From positions 1 through 64,000 of the forward strand of contig NZ_APHW01000007.1 of assembly GCF_002741985.1 (NCBI RefSeq): a DNA stretch of 64,000 bases. Direction: 5' to 3'. The notes under the pieces were generated by a model. That model was not told where the DNA came from. It made no database searches and saw nothing but the letters and a program-made list of their open reading frames with translations. Source of the stretch: Vibrio rotiferianus CAIM 577 = LMG 21460 (GTDB lineage: Bacteria; Pseudomonadota; Gammaproteobacteria; Enterobacterales; Vibrionaceae). This document shows positions 47,821-57,170 of the stretch, piece by piece; position 1 is the stretch's first letter; every line of letters starts with the position of its first letter. Made by a program: the position numbers and the translations under genes.

Positions 47821-48717
47821 TTAGTTCTTGCGCTCGATGACATATCGGGCGAACTCTTCGAGTAACTGAGTATTGTATGGGATTGCTTCTAATGCTTGAA
47901 GTGCTTCCTGTAACAGAGTGTGAGCTTTCTCCATTGCTCCCTCTAAACCCAGTAGAGACGGGTAAGTGCTTTTGTTCAGCTCTTGGTCTGAACCTTGCGG
48001 TTTCCCTAGTGTTTCTGTATCACTAATGATATCAAGAATATCGTCTTGAACTTGAAACGCCAAACCAACAGCTTGTGAGTAGCGCTCTAAGTGTGGCAAG
48101 ACTTCCAAACCTTTTTCACCTGCAGCTAGCGCACCAAGTTTGACGGCACAGCTAATCAGAGCGCCAGTTTTATTTCGGTGTATCTCTTCTAGCTCAGCGA
48201 GTGTGACTTGACGATTCTCTGCTCCTAGATCAAGCGCTTGGCCAACACACATGCCATTTGCGCCAGATGCTTGAGCTAAAGATTGCACCATTCTTATACG
48301 CTGGCTTTCTGCATTTGGATTCAGCTGGCCTTCTGCAATGATAGTAAAAGCTAAGGTTTGCAGCGCGTCACCTGTAAGAATTGCCGTCGCTTCATCAAAT
48401 TTTATATGACAAGTTGGCTGACCGCGACGCAGTTCATCATCATCCATCGCTGGCAAATCATCATGGATAAGAGAGTAAGCGTGAATACACTCAATTGCCG
48501 ATGCAGGCGTGTCGAGGTCTTGTAGTTGGCAGCCCAGCATTTGGCCTGTGATATAAACAAGGAAAGGACGAACACGTTTACCACCAAGGAGTAAGCCGTA
48601 CTTCATCGCTTGAATCAACGGCTGCTGTTGGTGAGGCATTTGCTCAAGCCATTGATTGAGTTGTTGATTATTTCGTTGTTGATAAGACGTCAATGTCTCT
48701 TGCATCACATTGCTCAC
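47821..48717 (-). CDS. ispA: Farnesyl diphosphate synthase (geranyltranstransferase)
   Basis: 298 residues. The first aspartate-rich motif is HDDLPAMDDDELRRG and the second is FQVQDDILDIISDTETLG; GGKRVRPFLVY is the IPP-binding segment. It builds FPP from DMAPP and IPP, using products of the dxs route encoded next to it. The start lies 9 bp after xseB. Confidence 0.97.
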   Translation of the reverse strand: MSNVMQETLTSYQQRNNQQLNQWLEQMPHQQQPLIQAMKYGLLLGGKRVRPFLVYITGQMLGCQLQDLDTPASAIECIHAYSLIHDDLPAMDDDELRRGQPTCHIKFDEATAILTGDALQTLAFTIIAEGQLNPNAESQRIRMVQSLAQASGANGMCVGQALDLGAENRQVTLAELEEIHRNKTGALISCAVKLGALAAGEKGLEVLPHLERYSQAVGLAFQVQDDILDIISDTETLGKPQGSDQELNKSTYPSLLGLEGAMEKAHTLLQEALQALEAIPYNTQLLEEFARYVIERKN

Positions 48718-48726
48718 TACTAATTA

Positions 48727-48969
48727 TTATTCTGACTCAGGGTTGAAGTCACTTAGTGGTGCTTCATCATCTTCGCTAAGAAGAATGCTCACGCGTTGTT
48801 CGGCGTCACTCAATTTCGTTTGGCCAGCACGCGCCAGAGCAATGCCTCGTTCAAATTTGCGTAAGGCATCATCCAAGGCAAGATCGCCATTCTCTAGTTG
48901 ATCAACCAAGCCATCTAGCTCTTCAATGGTTGCTTCAAAGGTCATGTTTTCTGGTTTCTTGACCGCCAT
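48727..48969 (-). CDS. xseB: Exodeoxyribonuclease VII small subunit
   Basis: 80 residues, typical size. It folds as two helices with the conserved TFEATIEELDGLVDQLENGD, LALDDALRKFERGIALAR and C-terminal E-Q-R-V. With XseA it degrades single-stranded DNA. It heads the xseB-ispA-dxs operon. The 260 bp between it and pomA must hold divergent promoters; I could not pick them out with confidence. Confidence 0.96.
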   Translation of the reverse strand: MAVKKPENMTFEATIEELDGLVDQLENGDLALDDALRKFERGIALARAGQTKLSDAEQRVSILLSEDDEAPLSDFNPESE

Positions 48970-49229
48970 CTTTTATCTGCCTTAATCAAGCCTCTAATGA
49001 ATGCACGCAAGTTACCTTAGCCTACTAACTTGGTCAAATTTAACCTCATATAATTGTCACAAAATTGGCTCGAGTAGACTCTGATGAGACAATCTTGATC
49101 ATATAAATCGGGAATGAACGATCATTTTGTGATGTATTAACCAAGATTCCGCTAAAAAAACTGTTCTAAGTGTCGATACAAGTAATAATCTGCTCAAGTG
49201 GCATAGTTGGATAGCATGAGGAGTGCTTT

Positions 49230-49991
49230 GTGGATTTAGCAACCCTAATAGGTTTGATAGGTGGATTTGCCTTCGTAATTATGGCGATGGTATTGGGTGG
49301 CAGTATCGGCATGTTCGTCGACGTCACTTCAATCTTAATCGTAGTAGGCGGTTCTGCTTTCGTAGTGTTGATGAAGTTCACATTGGGGCAATTTTTTGGA
49401 GCGGCTAAAATTGCAGGTAAAGCCTTCATGTTTAAAGCGGACGAGCCAGAAGATTTAATCGCCAAGATTGTTGAAATGGCAGATGCAGCTCGTAAAGGTG
49501 GTTTCCTAGCGCTAGAAGAAATGGAAATAGACAACAGCTTTATGCAAAAAGGCATCGATTTGTTGGTTGATGGCCATGATGCAGAAGTCGTAAGGGCGGC
49601 ACTACAGAAAGATATCGCATTAACCGATGAGCGCCATACTCAAGGTACCGGTGTGTTTCGTGCGTTTGGTGACGTTGCTCCTGCGATGGGTATGATTGGT
49701 ACGCTAGTTGGTCTGGTTGCCATGCTTTCGAACATGGATGACCCAAAAGCGATTGGCCCTGCGATGGCGGTAGCACTTTTGACTACCCTATACGGTGCGG
49801 TGCTATCAAACATGGTTTTCTTCCCTATTGCCGATAAGCTTTCTCTGCGCCGCGATCAAGAGACATTAAACCGCCGCCTAATTATGGACGGAGTGTTGGC
49901 GATTCAAGATGGTCAGAACCCACGAGTCATCGATAGTTATCTGAAGAACTACCTGAATGAAGGTAAACGTGTTCTTGAGATTGACGAGTAA
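49230..49991 (+). CDS. pomA: Flagellar motor stator protein PomA
   Basis: 253 residues, nearly identical to V. alginolyticus PomA. The GTG start at 49230 has GAGGAG 6 bases upstream. Four membrane spans: two near the N-terminus (MDLATLIGLIGGFAFVIMAM, SILIVVGGSAFVVLM), a cytoplasmic loop with the charged FliG-contact region, and two spans in FGDVAPAMGMIGTLVGLVAM and ALLTTLYGAVLSNMVFFPIA. With PomB it forms the Na+-driven stator of the polar flagellum. The two genes are an operon. Confidence 0.98.
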   Translation: MDLATLIGLIGGFAFVIMAMVLGGSIGMFVDVTSILIVVGGSAFVVLMKFTLGQFFGAAKIAGKAFMFKADEPEDLIAKIVEMADAARKGGFLALEEMEIDNSFMQKGIDLLVDGHDAEVVRAALQKDIALTDERHTQGTGVFRAFGDVAPAMGMIGTLVGLVAMLSNMDDPKAIGPAMAVALLTTLYGAVLSNMVFFPIADKLSLRRDQETLNRRLIMDGVLAIQDGQNPRVIDSYLKNYLNEGKRVLEIDE

Positions 49992-50004
49992 TTAGGGGGC
50001 TGTG

Positions 50005-50955
50005 ATGGATGAAGATCAAAAATGTGACTGTCCGCCACCCGGTCTCCCGTTGTGGATGGGGACCTTCGCTGACTTGATGTCACTATTAATGTGTTTCTTC
50101 GTACTTCTACTTTCGTTCTCGGAAATGGATGTTCTGAAGTTCAAGCAGATCGCAGGCTCGATGAAGTTTGCCTTTGGTGTTCAGAACCAACTTGAGGTGA
50201 AGGACATTCCCAAAGGTACCAGTATTATCGCGCAAGAATTTAGACCTGGTCGCCCTGAGCCAACGCCAATTGATGTCATCATGCAACAGACCATGGACAT
50301 CACACAGCAGACGCTAGAATTCCACGAAGGGGAATCGGATCGTGCGGGTGGTACTAAGCGTGACCAAGGTAAACTTACAGGTGGTCAATCGCCAGACACC
50401 TCAACACAAACGAATCAATCTTCAGAAGCTGAAATGCAGCAACAACAGCAGCAATCAGAAGCGAAATCTCAAGAGATGGAAACCTTGATGGAAAGCATCA
50501 AGAAAGCGCTGGAACGAGAGATTGAACAAGGCGCAATTGAAGTCGAGAACCTTGGTCAGCAAATAGTGATTCGTATCCGAGAGAAAGGGGCATTTCCAGA
50601 AGGTTCCGCATTCCTCCAACCTAAGTTTAGGCCGTTGGTACGACAAGTCGCAGAACTAGTCAAAGATGTTCCCGGTATTGTTCGTATTTCAGGACATACT
50701 GACAATCAAAGGTTAGACTCTGAGCTGTACCGTTCAAATTGGGATCTATCATCACAGCGAGCGGTGTCTGTTGCCCAAGAAATGGAAAAGGTGAGAGGTT
50801 TCTCACATCAACGCTTACGCGTTAGAGGGATGGCGGATACAGAGCCAGTCGCTCCGAACGATACTGATGCCAATCGCGCACTTAACCGTCGTGTTGAAAT
50901 CAGCATCATGCAGGGTGAGCCTCTTTACAGTGATGAAGTGCCTGTTGTGAACTAA
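50005..50955 (+). CDS. pomB: Flagellar motor stator protein PomB
   Basis: 316 residues from ATG 50005 with AGGGGG 5 bases upstream. The single span begins LPLWMGTFADLMSLLMCFFV; Asp23 in it is the Na+-binding residue (Asp24 in V. alginolyticus). A long linker with a glutamine-rich stretch (QQQQQQS near 148) precedes the OmpA-like peptidoglycan-binding domain (IVRISGHTDNQRLDSELYRS, NRALNRRVEISI). The Gln stretch is a small repeat and may vary in length among strains. Confidence 0.98.
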   Translation: MDEDQKCDCPPPGLPLWMGTFADLMSLLMCFFVLLLSFSEMDVLKFKQIAGSMKFAFGVQNQLEVKDIPKGTSIIAQEFRPGRPEPTPIDVIMQQTMDITQQTLEFHEGESDRAGGTKRDQGKLTGGQSPDTSTQTNQSSEAEMQQQQQQSEAKSQEMETLMESIKKALEREIEQGAIEVENLGQQIVIRIREKGAFPEGSAFLQPKFRPLVRQVAELVKDVPGIVRISGHTDNQRLDSELYRSNWDLSSQRAVSVAQEMEKVRGFSHQRLRVRGMADTEPVAPNDTDANRALNRRVEISIMQGEPLYSDEVPVVN

Positions 50956-50977
50956 TGCTCTTCACTCTCTATTGAAG

Positions 50978-51005
50978 AAAAGCGAGCTGATAGCTCGCTT
51001 TTTTT
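50978..51005 (+). terminator. Terminator of pomAB
   Basis: aaaagcgagct / agctcgctttttt, 23 bp past pomB. Confidence 0.92.
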
Positions 51006-51027
51006 GTCTTTCCAATCCGCTTGGGTG

Positions 51028-51033
51028 TATAAT
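51028..51033 (+). promoter_or_regulatory. -10 element of a thiI promoter
   Basis: TATAAT in ggtgtataatcttgc. The region 17 bp upstream (tgtctt) is a poor -35. The implied thiI leader is about 125 nt. Confidence 0.45.
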
Positions 51034-51166
51034 CTTGCGCCCTTAAAGTGAGCTCATACTCTTTAAACTGACCGATAAGAGAACTCCATACGTACTCTTA
51101 TATGGTTGTACAGTTATGGTGAGTGTCACTCATTGTTGATTGCGAAACTAACCTGCGAATTAGACT

Positions 51167-52615
51167 ATGAAATTTATTGTAAAGCCCCATCCAGAAATTT
51201 TTGTAAAAAGTGAATCTGTGCGCAAGCGCTTCACAAAGATTTTAGAGTGCAACATTCGTAACATCGTTAAGAGCCGTACGGAATCAGTCGCGGTATTTAA
51301 CCGTCGTGATCACATTGAAGTGACCTCTGAAAGTGATGAGTTTCACGCTGAAGTACTGGAAATCCTGACACATACGCCAGGTATTCACCATACTCTTGAA
51401 GTGAAACAAACAGAATTTAAAGATCTGCACGATATTTACGAGCAAGTTCTTGAACTAAGCGGTGCATCGATCGAAAACAAGACCTTCGTGGTACGTGCGA
51501 AGCGTCGTGGTAAGCACGACTTTACTTCTATCGAACTAGAACGTTATGTCGGTGGTGGTCTGAACCAAGCGGTTGAGAGCGCGAGCGTGAAGCTGCATAA
51601 GCCTGACGTAACCATTAAGATTGAAGTTTCAAACGATAAGCTAAATCAAGTACTGGCACGCCATAAAGGTCTAGGTGGTTTCCCACTAGGCACGCAAGAA
51701 GACGTATTAAGCCTGATCTCTGGTGGCTTCGATTCTGGTGTTTCTAGCTACTTGCACATTAAACGTGGTTCAAAAGTACATTACTGCTTCTTTAACCTAG
51801 GCGGCCCAGCACATGAAATCGGCGTTAAGCAGGTTTCACACTACCTATGGAACAAATACGGGTCTTCGGCGAAAGTACGTTTCATCTCAGTTGATTTCGA
51901 GCCTGTAGTTGCTGAAATTCTTGAGAAAGTTGACGATGGCCAAATGGGCGTGATCCTGAAGCGTATGTTTATGCGTGCAGCGGGTATGGTCGCTCAAAGA
52001 ATGAAGATCGAAGCATTGGTAACCGGTGAAGCGCTAGGTCAGGTATCTAGCCAAACACTGACGAACTTACGCCACATCGATAACGTAACAGATACATTGA
52101 TTCTTCGTCCGCTTATCAACTGGGATAAAGAAGACATTATCAACCTAGCGCGTGAAATCGGCACAGAAGACTTCGCGAAGACGATGCCAGAATACTGTGG
52201 TGTTATCTCTAAGAAGCCGACAGTGAAAGCGGTGAAAGGCAAGCTAGAAGCTGAAGAAGCGAAATTTGATTTCAGCATTCTTGAGAAAGTGGTTCAAGAA
52301 GCTCGCATGATGGACATTCGTGACATCGCGAAAGAGTCAGAACAAGCTGCTCCAGAAGTTGAGCAAGTACAAGCCGTAGAAGAGCACGCAATCGTACTGG
52401 ATATTCGTAGCCCTGAAGAGGAAGACGACAACCCACTAGAAATCGATGGCGTTGATGTTAAGCACATCCCATTCTACAAGTTAGGTACGCAGTTTGGTGA
52501 TTTAGATCAGACTAAGACATACCTACTGTACTGTGACCGTGGCGTGATGAGCCGCCTGCAAGCACTTTACTTGCAAGAGCAAGGCTTCAACAATGTGAAG
52601 GTTTACCGACCATAA
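51167..52615 (+). CDS. thiI: tRNA sulfurtransferase ThiI
   Basis: 482 residues, identical in length to E. coli ThiI. A ferredoxin-like and THUMP region ([20 protein letters not shown]) is followed by the PP-loop AANH domain with [20 protein letters not shown], and a C-terminal rhodanese domain with persulfide Cys456 in [14 protein letters not shown]. It makes 4-thiouridine at tRNA position 8 and passes sulfur to ThiS for thiamine. A hydrophilic linker (about 370-400) joins the last two domains. Confidence 0.97.
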   Translation: MKFIVKPHPEIFVKSESVRKRFTKILECNIRNIVKSRTESVAVFNRRDHIEVTSESDEFHAEVLEILTHTPGIHHTLEVKQTEFKDLHDIYEQVLELSGASIENKTFVVRAKRRGKHDFTSIELERYVGGGLNQAVESASVKLHKPDVTIKIEVSNDKLNQVLARHKGLGGFPLGTQEDVLSLISGGFDSGVSSYLHIKRGSKVHYCFFNLGGPAHEIGVKQVSHYLWNKYGSSAKVRFISVDFEPVVAEILEKVDDGQMGVILKRMFMRAAGMVAQRMKIEALVTGEALGQVSSQTLTNLRHIDNVTDTLILRPLINWDKEDIINLAREIGTEDFAKTMPEYCGVISKKPTVKAVKGKLEAEEAKFDFSILEKVVQEARMMDIRDIAKESEQAAPEVEQVQAVEEHAIVLDIRSPEEEDDNPLEIDGVDVKHIPFYKLGTQFGDLDQTKTYLLYCDRGVMSRLQALYLQEQGFNNVKVYRP

Positions 52616-52639
52616 TCGTGTTGTAACGCAGACAATCAC

Positions 52640-52675
52640 AAAAGCGCAAATTGAGAAATCAGTTTGCGCTTTTTT
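52640..52675 (+). terminator. Terminator of thiI
   Basis: aaagcgcaaa-t-tga / tca-g-tttgcgcttttt. T run at the end. Confidence 0.92.
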
Positions 52676-52838
52676 CGTTTTAGCACGCGCAAAAAATGGC
52701 TTTATGAAGTGATAATATTGAGCTTAATCGCACGCTTCGTAATTTGTACTGATATAACGATAATTAATCCGAAATCAGGATGAAAAGGTGAAGTTGATAC
52801 CAATTTCTGAAGAAGAGGGACAGTGGGATTTTTTAGAT

Positions 52839-53046
52839 AAAAAAACACCGCCTAAGAAGGCGGTGTAAGAAATTTGACAGACAGGTCAAAATAAATACAG
52901 GAAGTATATGTTTTGTCACAGGGAGTTGTACACAAAACATCATGGTAGAAATCTACCTAACTCGAAATACGAGTTTGCAAACACAACATCGCAACAGCAA
53001 GCCAATTGATTCTAAAAAGAATCAAGCCGTTCAGGCTCGCGTTGCG
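52839..53046 (-). ncRNA. gcvB: GcvB small regulatory RNA
   Basis: Divergent from gcvA, as in E. coli. The minus strand carries the GU-rich R1 seed gatgttgtgtttgcaa (52975-52990), the small hairpins aactcg-tattt-cgagtt and ggtag-attt-ctacc, and the R3-like acttcctgta with gacctgtctgtca. It ends in the terminator acaccgcct / aggcggtgt followed by seven U. These elements are in the same order as in E. coli GcvB. A TATATT at 53053-53058 (minus) sets the start near 53046, giving about 208 nt. GcvB base-pairs with mRNAs of amino-acid and peptide transporters through Hfq and is activated by GcvA; targets here are not known. Confidence 0.9.
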
Positions 53047-53136
53047 GGATGAAATATAGAATTTATCTGGCTGTTCGACAACGGACATTTTATAATGTTT
53101 CAGATAAAAAAAACTAATCCTACTTGAGGTCCCATA

Positions 53137-54057
53137 ATGTCTCGCAGATTGCCTCCGTTGAATTCACTTCGCGTTTTTGAAGCGGCTGCTCGCCATCTTA
53201 GTTTTACCCGTGCAGCTGAAGAGCTATTTGTTACACAAGCGGCTGTAAGTCACCAGATCAAAGCCCTTGAAGAATTCCTATCTTTAAAGCTTTTCCGTCG
53301 TCGTAATCGCTCATTGTTGCTCACGGAAGAGGGGCAAAGCTACTTCCTAGACATTAAAGATATCTTCACTTCGATTGCTGAAGCGACAGATAAGGTATTG
53401 GAACGTAGCGAAAAAGGTGCACTGACCATCAGCTTACCACCAAGTTTTGCTATCCAATGGTTGGTGCCTCGGTTGGCGGATTTTAATGCCCAAGAACCGG
53501 ACATTGATGTACGCATTAAAGCGGTCGATATGGATGAAGGTTCACTGACTGATGATGTTGATGTTGCTATCTATTATGGTCGTGGGAACTGGCCAGGTTT
53601 ACGTGCTGATAAACTCTACCAAGAGTTTTTGATCCCACTTTGTTCACCTTCATTACTTTTAGGTAACAAACCATTAGAATCTCTAAGTGACCTTAAATTA
53701 CATACCTTGTTACATGATACTTCTCGTAAAGATTGGAAGCAGTTTGCTCGCCAACAAAATATCGAAGGCATCAATGTGAATCATGGTCCAATTTTCAGCC
53801 ACTCGACCATGGTGCTTCAAGCGGCTGCACATGGGCAAGGGGTCGCTCTAGGAAACAACGTACTAGCCAAACCTGAAATGGAAGCGGGACGCTTAATTGC
53901 GCCATTTGACGAAGTATTGGTGTCGAAGAATGCCTTCTACGTGGTGTGCCACGAACAGCAAGCGGATATGGGACGTATCGCAACGTTTAGAGACTGGATG
54001 TTGGCAACCGCGAGAAAAGAACAAGAGGAAGTATTGGATGAGTCATTGGATAGCTGA
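53137..54057 (+). CDS. gcvA: LysR-family regulator GcvA (glycine cleavage system)
   Basis: 306 residues, about as long as E. coli GcvA (305) and closely similar throughout: MSRRLPPLNSLRVFEAAARH and the helix-turn-helix LSFTRAAEELFVTQAAVSHQ, then the effector domain with ALTISLPPSFAIQWLVPRLA and GPIFSHSTMVLQAAAHGQGV. It regulates gcvTHP and activates gcvB in E. coli. A CTAAT motif, part of known GcvA sites, lies in the gcvA-gcvB interval near 53114. The 3' end overlaps the next gene by 20 bp. Confidence 0.97.
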   Translation: MSRRLPPLNSLRVFEAAARHLSFTRAAEELFVTQAAVSHQIKALEEFLSLKLFRRRNRSLLLTEEGQSYFLDIKDIFTSIAEATDKVLERSEKGALTISLPPSFAIQWLVPRLADFNAQEPDIDVRIKAVDMDEGSLTDDVDVAIYYGRGNWPGLRADKLYQEFLIPLCSPSLLLGNKPLESLSDLKLHTLLHDTSRKDWKQFARQQNIEGINVNHGPIFSHSTMVLQAAAHGQGVALGNNVLAKPEMEAGRLIAPFDEVLVSKNAFYVVCHEQQADMGRIATFRDWMLATARKEQEEVLDESLDS

Positions 54058-54661
54058 GGGGCCTGAAAACGGACCACTGTTTATTTTTGCTCACGGCGCA
54101 GGAGCTGGCATGGAGCACGATTTCATGACTGCCGTCGCCAAGGGATTAGTTGAGCAGGACATACGCGTGGTGCGTTTTAATTTTCCTTACATGGTTAAGC
54201 GAGCGGAAGATGGCAAGAAGCGTCCGCCTGATCGTGCACCAAAGCTTCTTGAAGCCTATGAAGAAGTGATCACTCACTTTACTTCTCAGCCAATCGTGAT
54301 TGGTGGTAAGTCGATGGGCGGACGCATGTCGAGCTTGTTAGCAGATAATGAGCTGGTGGCGGGTATTGCCTGTTTAGGTTTTCCTTTTCATCCTCCTGGT
54401 AAGCCAGAGAAATACAAAGGTGAACACCTCGCGAGCATTGAAAAGCCAACTCTAATCCTACAAGGCGAGCGCGATACTTTCGGTAAGCGCGAAGAGTTCG
54501 ATAGCTTTGCGTTGTCAGAGCAAGTGAAAGTGAGCTTTTTGCCTGATGGTGACCATAGCTTTAAGCCTCGTAAGAGCTCAGGCTATACAGAAGCCGGTAA
54601 TATTGCATTGACGGTAGAGCAGTTAGCGAGATTTGTTAAAGAGGTGTACGGTGAAAAGTAA
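54038..54661 (+). CDS. Alpha/beta hydrolase family protein (KANL3/Tex30-like)
   Basis: 207 residues from ATG 54038, with AGAGGAA about 8 bases upstream and inside the gcvA 3' end. FIFAHGAGAGMEHDFM is the oxyanion-side motif, GGKSMGGRMSSLLA the nucleophile elbow (G-x-S-x-G), and the acid and His are in LILQGERDTFGKREE and FLPDGDHSFKPRK. The substrate is unknown. It is inserted between gcvA and the DUF423 gene, whose E. coli counterparts are adjacent. Confidence 0.88.
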   Translation: MSHWIAEGPENGPLFIFAHGAGAGMEHDFMTAVAKGLVEQDIRVVRFNFPYMVKRAEDGKKRPPDRAPKLLEAYEEVITHFTSQPIVIGGKSMGGRMSSLLADNELVAGIACLGFPFHPPGKPEKYKGEHLASIEKPTLILQGERDTFGKREEFDSFALSEQVKVSFLPDGDHSFKPRKSSGYTEAGNIALTVEQLARFVKEVYGEK

Positions 54662-55049
54662 GTGGTTACTCTCCTTTACCGGCATTTCTGGCTTAACATC
54701 AGTGGCGCTAGGTGCATTTGCTGCGCATGGTTTGAAGGCGAAGCTTTCGCCTTATTTACTCGGCGTCTTTGAAACCGGCGTTTTGTACCAGTTCATCCAT
54801 ACTTTGGCTATCGTATTTTGTGCGATTTTGCTGTTGCTCAATTTGGGACAAAAAGCACAAAAGTATTTTTTCATTGCCGCGATTTGCTTTATCATCGGCA
54901 TCTTTTGTTTTAGCGGCAGTCTTTACGCGCTGGCGCTGACGGGCATTAAATGGTTTGGACCAATCACTCCGATGGGAGGATTCTTGTTCATGATCGGCTG
55001 GTGTCTGTTCTTTTTTGCTGCGTTTAATATCAAAGAGGTCTCCAAGTGA
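54651..55049 (+). CDS. DUF423 inner membrane protein (YgdD)
   Basis: 132 residues, GTG start at 54651 overlapping the preceding stop and preceded by AGAGG 6 bases upstream. Four hydrophobic spans; the first has [20 protein letters not shown], the family's conserved start, and the last has [18 protein letters not shown]. The function is unknown. The stop overlaps the rlmM start (GTGA), so all three genes after gcvA are coupled. Confidence 0.92.
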   Translation: MKSKWLLSFTGISGLTSVALGAFAAHGLKAKLSPYLLGVFETGVLYQFIHTLAIVFCAILLLLNLGQKAQKYFFIAAICFIIGIFCFSGSLYALALTGIKWFGPITPMGGFLFMIGWCLFFFAAFNIKEVSK

Positions 55050-56137
55050 AACAACTAATGCTCTATTGCCGTTCTGGCTTTGAGAAAGAGTGTGCTGGTG
55101 AAATTCAGGACAAAGCAACACAGTTGGAAGTGTACGGCTTCCCTCGTGTGAAGAAAAACTCAGGTTATGTTGTCTTCGAGTGTTACCAAGATGGAGACGC
55201 AGACAAGCTAGCAAAAGGCTTAGACTTTAGCGCTCTGATTTTCGCTCGCCAAATGTTTGCTGTTGCGGCTGAGTTTGAAGCGCTACCAAGCGATGACCGT
55301 ATCAGCCCTATTTTGGCTGAACTGTCTGAAATCGAAGCATTCCCACGTTGTGGCGATCTGCGTATTGAAACCCCAGACACTAACGAAGCGAAAGAGCTAT
55401 TGAAGTTCTGCCGTAAGTTTACAGTACCAATGCGTCAAGCAATGCGTGGTAAAGGTCTGATGTGGAATAAAGACAACGCGAAGAAGCCTGTGCTGCACAT
55501 TTGTTTCGTCGCGCCGGGTCATTGTTACGTGGGTTACTCTTACCCGGGCAACAACTCGCAGTTCTTTATGGGCATTCCTCGCCTTAAGTTCCCTGCGGAC
55601 GCGCCAAGCCGTTCTACGCTGAAATTGGAAGAAGCATTCCACGTCTTTATTCCTCGTGAGGAGTGGGATGAGCGTTTGGCTCCAGGCATGTGGGGTGTTG
55701 ACCTAGGTGCATGTCCGGGCGGTTGGACTTACCAATTGGTGAAACGTTCGATGTTCGTTCACTGTGTCGATAACGGCATGATGGCGGATAGCCTAATGGA
55801 AACCGGTCAAATTAAGCACCACATGGTGGATGGCTTTAAATTCGAACCAGACCGCAAGAATGTAACTTGGATTGTGTGTGACATGGTTGAGAAGCCAGCA
55901 CGTGTGGCTCATCTAATGGGTCAGTGGCTGCTAAAAGGTTGGGCGAAAGAAGCGATTTTCAACCTTAAGCTTCCAATGAAAGGTCGTTACGATGAAGTGC
56001 TGCAAGATCTTGAGAACCTAAAAATGTTCTTGATTGAGAATAAGGTGAAATTCAAGTTGCAAGCGAAGCACCTATACCATGATCGCGAAGAAATCACGAT
56101 TCACATTCAATGTCTGTCTAATATCTCACCACACTAA
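55046..56137 (+). CDS. rlmM: 23S rRNA 2'-O-methyltransferase RlmM (C2498)
   Basis: 363 residues, GTG start 55046 in a GTGA overlap. The N-terminal THUMP-type region has [16 protein letters not shown]. The Rossmann methyltransferase part has [20 protein letters not shown], the SAM motif [20 protein letters not shown], and the catalytic Lys in [13 protein letters not shown]. It methylates C2498 of 23S rRNA before 50S assembly. Position after DUF423 matches E. coli ygdD-ygdE. Confidence 0.96.
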   Translation: MKQLMLYCRSGFEKECAGEIQDKATQLEVYGFPRVKKNSGYVVFECYQDGDADKLAKGLDFSALIFARQMFAVAAEFEALPSDDRISPILAELSEIEAFPRCGDLRIETPDTNEAKELLKFCRKFTVPMRQAMRGKGLMWNKDNAKKPVLHICFVAPGHCYVGYSYPGNNSQFFMGIPRLKFPADAPSRSTLKLEEAFHVFIPREEWDERLAPGMWGVDLGACPGGWTYQLVKRSMFVHCVDNGMMADSLMETGQIKHHMVDGFKFEPDRKNVTWIVCDMVEKPARVAHLMGQWLLKGWAKEAIFNLKLPMKGRYDEVLQDLENLKMFLIENKVKFKLQAKHLYHDREEITIHIQCLSNISPH

Positions 56138-56167
56138 GCTAAAGTTTTTATGTGGTAGAACAGAATC

Positions 56168-56198
56168 AAAAAAGCGCCTACAGTACGGCGCTTTTTTA
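56168..56198. terminator. Terminator between rlmM and the nuclease gene
   Basis: aaaaagcgcc / ggcgctttttt with loop tacagta; it suits both convergent genes. Confidence 0.9.
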
Positions 56199-56225
56199 TT
56201 GCGGTTTAAGAACCGTGACCGTCAC

Positions 56226-56978
56226 TTAGTTGCTGGTAGGCCACATCTCTTCCCATTTTACAGATTCCATGTTGTCTTCGATGCTATCTGGCGTTTGAGC
56301 AAAAAAGTCTAATCCAGTTTGACGTTCAACTTCGTCAATGGTGGTAATAAAGTTGGCTAACTCTGAACTTGAAATATCGCGATGCGGAACAATGAACGCG
56401 ATGGCTTCATCAAAGCTTGGGTCAAGAATGACTTTGTAAAACGCGCTCGGGATCACCACGCCATTACCGATTGTTCCTTCGTTGCCTTGGTAAATCGGTC
56501 CAGTCACCACATAAAGCTCGTTGTATTCATTGGCGAGATCACGAACATGTTCTTCTAGAACTCGCCAACCAACTCGGTTAAACCCCGGAAGTTGAGGCGA
56601 CATGTTACTCATCAAAAAGCTTTGCTTCATTGACTCTCGGGTGAAATCCATTGTCGCTGACGGCGCAAGGTGTCCTCTGTCGTACCCTGAGCTTTTGTAG
56701 TCCGCGAGGGTAGAGCGCGCGTAATCCGGCATTTCAGAGTCTTCTTTGAAGGCGTTACTGCGTTTGTTGGTGATGTTCACGCTTTCCGCGGTGATGTGGT
56801 AAGCAACCCAGTCTGCGTTTTTTGTGTCGTAGTTGTACCCAACTGCATAGCCATCTCGGCAAAGGAACTGATCGCTGTTGGTTGAAGGTATGCCTTTATC
56901 AAGGTGTTGACCACAAGTTTCAGCAAGACTAGGAAAAGATAGTAGTGTGACTAAAGATACTAAGATGATGTTTTTCAT
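56226..56978 (-). CDS. Secreted DNA/RNA non-specific endonuclease (beta-beta-alpha Me type)
   Basis: 250 residues. A cleavable signal (MKNIILVSLVTLLSFPSLAE) sends it out of the cytoplasm. The DRGH motif at 100-103 in GYDRGHLAPSATMDF carries the general-base His, and the Mg-ligand Asn lies in MSNMSPQLPGFNRVGW. This is the NUC1/Serratia nuclease family. In Vibrio such enzymes can supply nucleotides or remove extracellular DNA; the role here is unknown. It appears monocistronic; the 192 bp after its start toward xni hold no gene. Confidence 0.92.
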   Translation of the reverse strand: MKNIILVSLVTLLSFPSLAETCGQHLDKGIPSTNSDQFLCRDGYAVGYNYDTKNADWVAYHITAESVNITNKRSNAFKEDSEMPDYARSTLADYKSSGYDRGHLAPSATMDFTRESMKQSFLMSNMSPQLPGFNRVGWRVLEEHVRDLANEYNELYVVTGPIYQGNEGTIGNGVVIPSAFYKVILDPSFDEAIAFIVPHRDISSSELANFITTIDEVERQTGLDFFAQTPDSIEDNMESVKWEEMWPTSN

Positions 56979-57170
56979 TATTTTTCTCCGTTATAGGGAG
57001 ATCTGAAAATAATGAAATTACTTACTAAGACTGTGAATTAGCTTATAAACTAATCAGTACCTTGTAGGTTAATAATGGGGTAAATATCATTGCTGTGAAT
57101 GTAAAGGGTTACACAACAAATTTTATAAACGTATTGTCTAACCCCAAACTGACTGCGTAAAGAGATGTAC

